Source: Acanthosepion lycidas
Taxonomy: Eukaryota; Mollusca; Cephalopoda; Sepiida; Sepiidae
Direction of reading: 5' to 3'
Assembly: GCA_963932145.1 (NCBI GenBank)
Contig: OZ010599.1
Span: 47,409,287 to 47,473,286 of the forward strand
Length of the DNA: 64,000 bases
Shown here: positions 56,598 through 64,000 of the stretch, one piece after another
Layout: every line of letters starts with the position of its first letter
How positions within the stretch are numbered: the stretch's first letter is position 1
Notes under the pieces: generated by a model
What the model saw: the letters and a program-made list of their open reading frames with translations, nothing else
Databases searched by the model: none
Told to the model about the DNA's origin: nothing
Translations under genes and position numbers: made by a program

Positions 56598-57500
56598 TAT
56601 GTTTCTATAGACTATATCTTTTTTATTTATTTGTAAGTAAAAAATATGGTATTGCACTTTGTTTATATGAACAAATTTTGAAACCCCCAAAACAAGTTAT
56701 TATACATATTTTTAATAATTAGAGATATTATATGTTGAAATAGACAATATTTAAATATAAGTGTATCCTGACGATTTTACCAACATCAGTTGATTGATTG
56801 CAATTTTTATGTGAAAACATTGACTTGCATAATAAAATCTGACAGTATAATAATTCTTTATGGATAAATTTATAACTTAATAACAATAGATAATCAAACC
56901 CCCTCTCTATGTACAGTAGAAATTTTCATTAATATTTAATGCAAATATATCTTGAAACACTTACCAATATAATTTGGTTAATTCCAATTTTATTGAGAAA
57001 ACATTAACTTGCATAATAAAATCTGCAATTTTTATGAATTACTCAGTAAAGATCAAATTAATTATTACAAATAATAAATTGCTAATTTTAGATTAGTTTT
57101 TATTTCATTTTAATTTCAGTTGCTTTTCATTACAATATGAGTGAAATAATTAGTAATGGTTCATAACACTTCATCTAATAATGTTGAATAATGATTAACT
57201 TCAATATTAATGACTTCTGAGATCAACCACTCAAAGGCAGCAAGTACTCATTAATTGATAGAGAACCTGATAGTGTTTTTATATTTATGGTGCAACAAAA
57301 AGATGAACAGTGGTTTTACTGTTTATTTTTGTAAGCATTCTGGTAGACATACATCTCAATACTTTAAGACAAATACTATTAAAAATGTCAGATATTTTCT
57401 GACAATTAATTTTAAAAATTACAAATAATACTTCTCAGACTAGGAGGCAATTCTGTCAAAAATTGTCCAAAGTTCATTTTGGATGGAAAATACAAGAAAT
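56598..57500. other. AT-rich spacer
   Basis: No supported signal. TTGCATAATAAAATCTG recurs at about 56827 and 57012, a diverged duplication of about 185 bp spacing. Confidence 0.4.
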
Positions 57501-57503
57501 ATG

Positions 57504-57542
57504 GTCCAAGCTTTCAACTTTCTTAAGTCATCATCAGGGTGT
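57504..57542 (-). ncRNA. Hammerhead-like core
   Basis: The minus strand has CTGATGA (57537-57531), a hairpin GACTT-AAGA-AAGTT (57529-57516), then GAAA (57515-57512). Both boxes and stem II are intact. A helix III and helix I closing pair is not convincing. Confidence 0.4.
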
Positions 57543-58518
57543 ATACTTATATATAAAACCTACATAGATCTTTATAGAAGTGTATTGATATAGTAATAAG
57601 GATATTGATAAATATATATGTGTGAATATTAATAAAAGAGATGTATTTAGGTTTTTATACAAATATTTATTTTTACTGCATTCTAAATACTTGCACAGAC
57701 ACATTTGCAAGTAATAAGAATGCATTAAAAAGAAGTGCATGTTTATGTGTGTGTGTATGTATGTGCGTGTGTGTGTGCATATTTATGTGTGCATGTGTGC
57801 AAATGTGAAAGCAGATCTCAGCTCTCCTTTGTAATTGATTATCTGATGCTAACAATGTGACAATCTATTTTTCTTTAGCCATAACCAGGGCTAATCAACC
57901 TGACAAAGATATTTCAGATAGAATCCTGTCTTTTGGCACAATCTGTCCATCCCAAAAGGACATAGCTGGGGAAAACATGGGTTAGGGAGAAACTTGGAAA
58001 TTATAGAGGGAGCTGAAAATCTAGGCATTCTGATCCTAATTTCATTTGATATTCTGGTGTTGATTGCTTTAGGCTGGCTTTTTGAGATAGACAAACCTTA
58101 GAAAATTAAGTTGATTAGCTCTCAAAAAGTTGTAATTATGTTGTGAGCAAAGAGATGTTTACAAGCAGGAATCAACCAAAAATGTACACAAATGCCAAAA
58201 AAGTTATTATAGGATTTATTAAGATTAATAATTACACTATATTATTTGGAAGTGCAAAATAGGTAAAACATTAGTAGTAAAGTTGGGACAACTATTGGAA
58301 AATATTCAGCAGTACATTTTGCATAAATAATAATAAAAACAACAGTAGCAATAATATACATAGATACATACATACATGATGGCTGTCAACTCATTGAATG
58401 AGTATGACCATCACTGACAAGTTTGATCAATGCTTTTGGTTCTTGTATGAATGACAATGGCTATTGAAGCCATTCAGTCTGTTCACACACACACATACAC
58501 ACATATACATACATATAT

Positions 58519-58523
<5 letters not shown>
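57543..58523. other. AT-rich spacer
   Basis: A GT-rich stretch at 57745-57805 and a CATA-rich patch near 58360 and 58485-58520. No coding relic. Confidence 0.4.

Positions 58524-58562
<39 letters not shown>
58524..58562. repeat. (TA)n microsatellite
   Basis: Left edge of the next fold-back. Confidence 0.95.
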
Positions 58563-58567
<5 letters not shown>

Positions 58568-58664
58568 ATCTGTGGGTAAGTAATCCAAGTGAATCCTAAT
58601 AATATAAAATATTAAAATTGATCCACAAAAGAGAGCTCAATATATTTATTATAGAGTATATAAA

Positions 58665-58886
58665 TGAATTACATAAAAAGAAACCCAATAGTACCCCATA
58701 TAGATGACCATTTCAGTCCTCAAGATATTTCTCTACTCGAGAAATTCCCTGTAGCTTGTCAGTACTAAAACGTTTTTATCAATGTTTTAGTACTGACAAG
58801 CTCCAGGGAATTTCTTAAGTAGAGAAATCTCTCAAGGAGTGAAATAGCCATCTATATGGGGTACTATTGGGTTTCTTTTTATGTAA

Positions 58887-58890
<4 letters not shown>
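58665..58890. repeat. Long near-perfect hairpin
   Basis: Arms of about 105 bp: ATTACATAAAAAGAAACCCA at the left and its inverse TGGGTTTCTTTTTATGTAAT at the right. GCTTGTCAGTACTAAAAC and its inverse lie close to a 14-bp loop. (TA)n arrays lie on both sides (58524-58562 and 58890-58918). Confidence 0.92.
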
Positions 58891-58917
<27 letters not shown>

Positions 58918-58930
58918 CTATATATATATT
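58890..58930. repeat. (TA)n microsatellite
   Basis: Right edge of the hairpin. Confidence 0.95.
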
Positions 58931-59203
58931 GTTTCCTTTTTTATATGAAATGAGTGTTCAATATCAATTATAAAGTGTGTACAGATATGAACAGAGAGTA
59001 CATAGGCATCAACAAAGAATGGTGACAGTTTCATACATCAATATCTGAAAATTGCATTGAGGCATGAAAATGACAGTCACTATGCCATACATTTTCTCTC
59101 TTTTTCTGATAGAAAAAAGGGATGCAAATTCAATTCCTGTTGCAGGTACAATTTTTCTTTAGTAGGACTTCTCACTTTAGGCCTGTTATTATTAACTTCA
59201 CAG

Positions 59204-59208
<5 letters not shown>

Positions 59209-59250
<42 letters not shown>

Positions 59251-59446
59251 AATAATTAGGAGAAAAAAACCTTAAAAATCCTTAGTCAGTAATAAGTTTA
59301 TTTTGATGAATATAAGCATATTCATCTCATTAGACAGTCTACATTTTATGAAAATAAAATTTATTACTGACTATGGATTTTTATTACTGACTATGGATTT
59401 TTTTTTTTTTTTTCTTAATTATTCTTGTAATTTGCTCTGTATCATA
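59209..59446. repeat. (TA)n plus fold-back
   Basis: (TA)n at 59209-59248, then AAGAATAATTAGGAGAAAAA and AATCCTTAGTCAGTAATAA paired with inverse copies at about 59356-59446. TATTACTGACTATGGATTTT is duplicated in the right arm, and a T run interrupts it. Confidence 0.8.
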
Positions 59447-61028
59447 CATTAGACTGTCATATGGACTGAAAAGTCCTCTTTGGAATAATTGCTACCAGTT
59501 ACAATTTGGTATTATTTGCACATTCCAAGGTAAATACTGTTGATAATATTAACCAATGTAATTAGAAGAATTCTAATGAATACCCATTACAAAACAAATG
59601 TTCAACCAAATCTCTTATTTATCTAAGTACTGTTTCTACAATAGAAAATTTGACTGTTGAAAAATTTTATTTTGCTAGTATATTTTTAAGACTAGGTGGT
59701 ACTAACATATCTTATCCTTCACAAATATCAGTTATAAAAATAGTACATCTCTTTCTAAATATTTTCGGAATTTAAAAGAAGCTAATAAAACTTCTAAGGT
59801 AAAATGGAAAATTTTTAAAAGAAGCTAGAGCATGTAAATCTTTAAATGAACCCTGTTTTCTATGCTTACATGAAAAATTAGAAATTATCAGATTTTCTGA
59901 TAAAAACTCTTTATTAAGCCAAAGAAGAAAATTAGCTGTAAATTGTAAGCATAGTCTACCTTGCAATATGTTTAAACTTTGAATTTGATAATATTTTTTC
60001 TTATGATTATAGTAAGTAGATGAACTGTGGTGCACCTTATATTGCTTAATATTCTATCTGTGTAATTCATTTTGATTTAATATAGCTCTGTATTGATGTT
60101 TAGTGATATAATGGAATATGCATACACCTGAGTTCCCCCTCATTGGAATATGATTGGCTGGTGTCCATCATAAATACAGATGGACGTGTAGGTACAACAG
60201 TGTTTAAGTCTATGATGATGCCCGTTGGACTATGCCATTGGCTATCCTATTGATCTACACCTATTACCTGCAACTACGAGTACCAGTCAATTACTGCTAC
60301 TGTGTACTACTTGGTTACAGTAGCCAAAACCACTTAGCTACTTCGATCAAATATATCCCTTTCCAGGACATATCATTTAGTTAGTATTATTAACATCTTA
60401 CATGGATGCTCTTTACTTAACTTATTAATTTGTCCAAATAGTTATGTATTTATGATCTGTTTTTTTTCAGTTATGTTATTTACCAGTTTCTTAAAGGGGG
60501 CTTTTATTTAACAACAACAAACTTTTATGTAGGAAGCTGACTGAGCATATAATTACTTAGTCTTATGTTAAATTACTTCCCTACCTCTTTCACATTTACT
60601 TCTTAAGGAAGTTGAATACCAGACTTCTATACATTTTATGAAATAATGTAACCATTTATATCTGTCCATAGTGAAATGGTCTAGGATTTATATGCAGACT
60701 ACTTCATGTGATGACCTATATTAAAAAAAATTTTTTCATTGAGTCTGAATTTAGCATAGGTCACATTTGATTGGTTAATCATAGTAAAGCCCACAAACCT
60801 ATTTCTAATTCTGTTTTTTTTCTCAAAAAAGAGGAAGTATTCTGGCTTAGAAATTAAATTAATCATTAACTTGTCAGTAGTTTACCCTGCCATTGTGAAG
60901 CGATTTTAACATGTTTTTGTTTTAATATCCTAAAATAAATAATATTTAGCTCTACTCTGTATTAAGCCCTCTTTTAAATTAAATGTTATAGACAGTTGAA
61001 TTATACTTCATTTGTTATCATTTTACCA

Positions 61029-61030
<2 letters not shown>
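59447..61030. other. Spacer; promoter-like patch near 60.13-60.2 kb
   Basis: GATTGGCTGG followed by CATAAATAC near 60150-60175 resembles CCAAT and TATA elements, possibly of an old LTR, but no second copy exists here. No coding relic otherwise. Confidence 0.3.

Positions 61031-61110
<80 letters not shown>
61031..61110. repeat. (TA)n(GA)n microsatellite
   Basis: TA to 61079, then GA to 61110. Confidence 0.95.
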
Positions 61111-61112
<2 letters not shown>

Positions 61113-61196
61113 TGTTGAAAAATTTTCAAACAACCCTGTTTCGAAAAATGTGACCAAAGAATCAAATATTAGATTTTAGGTGGAATCCTTTCTTGG

Positions 61197-61284
<88 letters not shown>
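61197..61284. repeat. (TC)n(TA)n microsatellite
   Basis: TC to 61235, then TA to 61284. It mirrors the (TA)n(GA)n array 90 bp to its left, giving an inverted arrangement. Confidence 0.95.
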
Positions 61285-61285
<1 letters not shown>

Positions 61286-61299
61286 TTTAAAAATCAGGA

Positions 61300-61367
61300 G
61301 GTCAGTTGAATATGCGACCTTGGTTTTGACCTTACGCCCTCATCAGGTGATTTTTTATCAACTGACC
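61300..61367 (-). ncRNA. Type I hammerhead-like fold, degenerate
   Basis: On the minus strand: helix I strand GGTCAGTTGA (61367-61358), internal loop, CTGATGA (61346-61340), stem II GGGC-GTAA-GGTC, AAAA in place of GAAA (61327-61324), a 2-bp stem III CC-AA-GG, then UC (61317-61316), an internal loop and the second helix I strand TCAACTGACC (61309-61300). All elements are in hammerhead order. The G12-to-A change and a stem II mismatch predict loss of activity. Confidence 0.5.
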
Positions 61368-61539
61368 ATCTACTAGTACTTACGAGAGCAACTGTAGCTT
61401 AATTTAACTGTATTTTTATTGAATATCTTATGTAATTCTGAATTTTTGGGGGAATTGTTTAATAAGCAACTTGAAAAATAATTTACCTATTTTACATTTT
61501 AACTTAAAGTGGGGGTTAAACCAAATAATGATAATAATG
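61368..61539. other. Short AT-rich spacer
   Basis: Probable 3' tail of the adjacent minus-strand LINE. No feature recognised. Confidence 0.35.
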
Positions 61540-64000
61540 TTGAGGAGTCTAGCATCCGCCATGCTGATGATGGGCAGGAAAGTTTCTCTTTGGCGGTTAA
61601 ATGAGAGCAGTTTCATTTTGGAGGCATTAAAATTTATGAGCCATCACCTGCCCCAGTTAAGTACTGATTGGAGGTCCTTTTCAAGAGCAGTACCCAGGTT
61701 AACTTTGTCAACTCTGATGGATTTGCTATTGAGACAGGAGTAAATGGTAGTGTCATCTGCATAAATGCCTACTTGGGAACTGATGTCATCAGGAAGATCA
61801 TTCATGAAGATCAGAAACAGTGTAGGACCCAGGATAGAGCCTTGTTTGTGTGAAAGGATTTGGAAGCAAGCCCATTCAAAATGACTTTCATTTCAGAATT
61901 TGATAGGAATGATTGGATTAAATCAAACAATGATCCTGTAATATCATAGCTCTGGAGCTTATGTTGAAGACTAGTATGCCAAACCTGTCAAATGCTTTTG
62001 AGATATCTAGAGCCACAGCTTGAGCTTCACTGTTATTATCAAGCGCTTGATATACATATTCAGTGATGGCTGTTAACATATGTGGTAGACCTGGCAAAAT
62101 GGAAGCCATATTGTTTGTCAGAGAGTAGGTTGTGACAAGTAAGATGCTTAAACATTTCAGCATTGATTAAAGCCTCAAATACTTTGTTGAAAATGATAGG
62201 AGACTAATAGGGCGACAGGGATCAGAAGGTTCTCTAGAGTTCAGAAACAGGAACTACAGAGGAGGATTCCAACAAGTAGGAAAGCAGGAAGCAGTGAGCC
62301 AATAGTTATAGAATTTGGAGAGAACTGGAGCCAGCTTGGGAACTTATTTCTTTAGGATGACAGTTGGGATCCCATCACTTGCTTTCAGGGGTCTAATTTA
62401 GAAATGATGCCTGAGACCAGTGGCAGGGTTATGTACATATGACTCAGTACAAACTCTGTTCTAGGAGGAAAAATCAGGTGTGAGTACTCCAAATGAGTCG
62501 AGTGTTGAGTTGGAAGAGAATTTTTGAGCAAAGCATTCAACCTTATCTGCTGTAGATGTCAAGACTTTGAACTGATTGAATAAAGGAGGGATTGAGGATT
62601 TGCTGTTGTTTAGCACACTCTTGCAGAGCCACCAATAATCTCTAGAAATGAACTTGTGAGATGCTATATGTTGTTTCATTCTATCAGCAAACAGTAACTT
62701 TACTTCTTTGAGGACACACTTGCACTCATTATGAGCAGAAATTTCTGTTGCAATCAGATGTATTGCTCTGGTACAGCTGGAAGAAGTGATTCCTGCAGGC
62801 TATAGTGGTTAAGCAGGCAGGTGAGAACCAAGGAGATGAATGTGATTTAACTTGGTATTCCTTGCTGGAATGAAAGCATTGATGCCAGCTTTCACTCAGG
62901 AGGAAGCCTCAGACGCGTATGATTAAAAGCTTCATTCCAAAGGACATCACAAAGGAAATCATGGAATAAATCCCAATTCACTGAGTGATAACAGAAAGAT
63001 ATTCTGGGAGTTTGGGAGTTTGGGGAGTGGAAAGAGGTGTTTACAAACACTACCACATGAACAGAGTTGTCAAGAGGGCAGAGCAACATAGCACAACATA
63101 AGTCAAGGATAGAGGTACAAAAGAGATCTAGAAGAGAAGCATGTCCATTAGGGTTACTCGGGAAATCTACCACTTGTGTGGGAGATTAAGTGATTGAGAA
63201 GTTTACAGTTTGGATGCCAGTAAGGCTAGTGACAGAGTGTTTAATCCACCTGGCATGATGGGCATTAAATTCACTAAGCACAAATATATTTGCAAACAGG
63301 TGTAGGGAGATGGCTTTGTCCATATTATCAGTAATACTATCTAGCATGTAACAGCAATAAGAGGAAGGGGAATGGTAAAGAAAAAGAGATAGCTGAGTTT
63401 AATAAAGAGAAGACAGAAACATATGTAAGAAAGTGGAAGTTCCCTAGTCAGTGGGAATATTTGTGGACATAAATCCCCAGGTCATATATGTGGACATTAG
63501 TGTCCTTCCTAAGGAGGGGAAGATAGCCAAGCATTAAGAAATCAGAGGAGGGGATTGCAGAGTTAAGGTTAGTTTCATAAGGAGCAAAGATGTCCAGAGA
63601 CTTTTCAAAGAAGACCAATTCCACACTGCAGAAGTTGGTTAGAATACCATGGATTTTGGAAAAAGAAAGGCTGAGGGATTTAGGTGTTTTTTGTTGTGTC
63701 GGTTTAGTTCTATATCTTTAGTTGCTTATAATCATGGTGTGTTGTTTTGGTACAGAGAATGTCTTGGTCATCTAATATAACATGTGTGGGAAGGGGACTT
63801 GTGCAGACTGCAAAATAGTGTTGTTCACTGAAGGTACTTGCAGGGACACCCTTCCATGTGTGACATGGCACTGCAAGAACCCTGATATTATGTGACTGTT
63901 GATCAAAACAGCCTTTCTAGATACTATGTAAGAGTTTGGGCTCCTAACTACCAGTTGGGAAGCAGCAACTAGAAAACTGCCAACCTGGTACCCTCAATAT
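61540..64000 (-). pseudogene. LINE ORF2 relic: endonuclease and reverse transcriptase
   Basis: Read on the minus strand from the window edge. The apurinic endonuclease region runs 63700-62890 (SLDIFAPYETNLNSAIPSSD, then VVDFPSNPNGHASLLDLF near 63170). A linker at 62679-62461 has RDYWWLCKSVLNNSKSSIPP. RT 62163-61540 follows, with LTAITEYVYQALDNNSEAQA, VALDISKAFDRFG (motif A), a [18 protein letters not shown] segment, and YADDTTIYS (motif C, catalytic Asp pair intact) near 61775. The order and motifs fit jockey/CR1-like LINEs. Frameshifts occur at 62890, 62460 and 61920. It may continue beyond 64000. Confidence 0.88.

Overview
The window looks like intergenic or intronic DNA from a metazoan, most likely a mollusc and perhaps a cephalopod such as an octopus. 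This is inferred from very AT-rich sequence, abundant (TA)n microsatellites of up to 100 bp, tRNA-derived SINEs (one with a 5S-like head), many Penelope-like (PLE) fragments, mariner-type palindromic MITEs and Tc1 relics. I found no convincing host protein-coding exon. Nearly every recognisable coding segment belongs to a decayed transposable element.

Layout. Positions 1-490 hold 37-bp tandem repeats, then an A-rich low-T tract (491-1440). A minus-strand Ty3/gypsy element of the CsRn1 type spans about 1441-6746, with gag, protease, RT, RNase H and integrase all broken. A plus-strand non-LTR-type C-terminal domain with a (TAA)n tail lies at 7831-8521. A second minus-strand Ty3/gypsy element of the mag type (9742-12902) has both LTRs, a perfect CAATG target duplication, a polypurine tract and a tRNA-Ser-like primer site, but has lost most of pol.

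From 16 kb onward the DNA is a mosaic of microsatellites, fold-back structures and relics: Tc1 (17.7-18.6 and 55.8-56.3 kb), mariner (27.5-28.1 and 31.1-31.5 kb), LINE (20.8-21.5 and 61.5-64.0 kb), PLE RT/GIY-YIG (36.4-37.3, 46.8-47.3, 51.1-52.0 and 52.9-53.4 kb), a third gypsy-type gag-pol (39.8-41.3 kb), a small hAT element with TSDs (47.8-48.3 kb), a pogo-like MITE (38.7 kb), five mariner palindromes, three SINE copies, three purine-only tracts and a composite minisatellite (32.4-33.5 kb).

The most interesting structure is of three kinds. (1) Both LTR elements carry tandemly multiplied primer-binding-site units in their leaders. (2) Long hairpins sit next to (TA)n arrays, several close to PLE remnants, and some contain hammerhead-ribozyme-like cores. 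(3) Mariner MITEs share the TTAGGTTGGTGCAAAA terminus of human MADE1, the source of miR-548. No functional host operon or pathway can be described.
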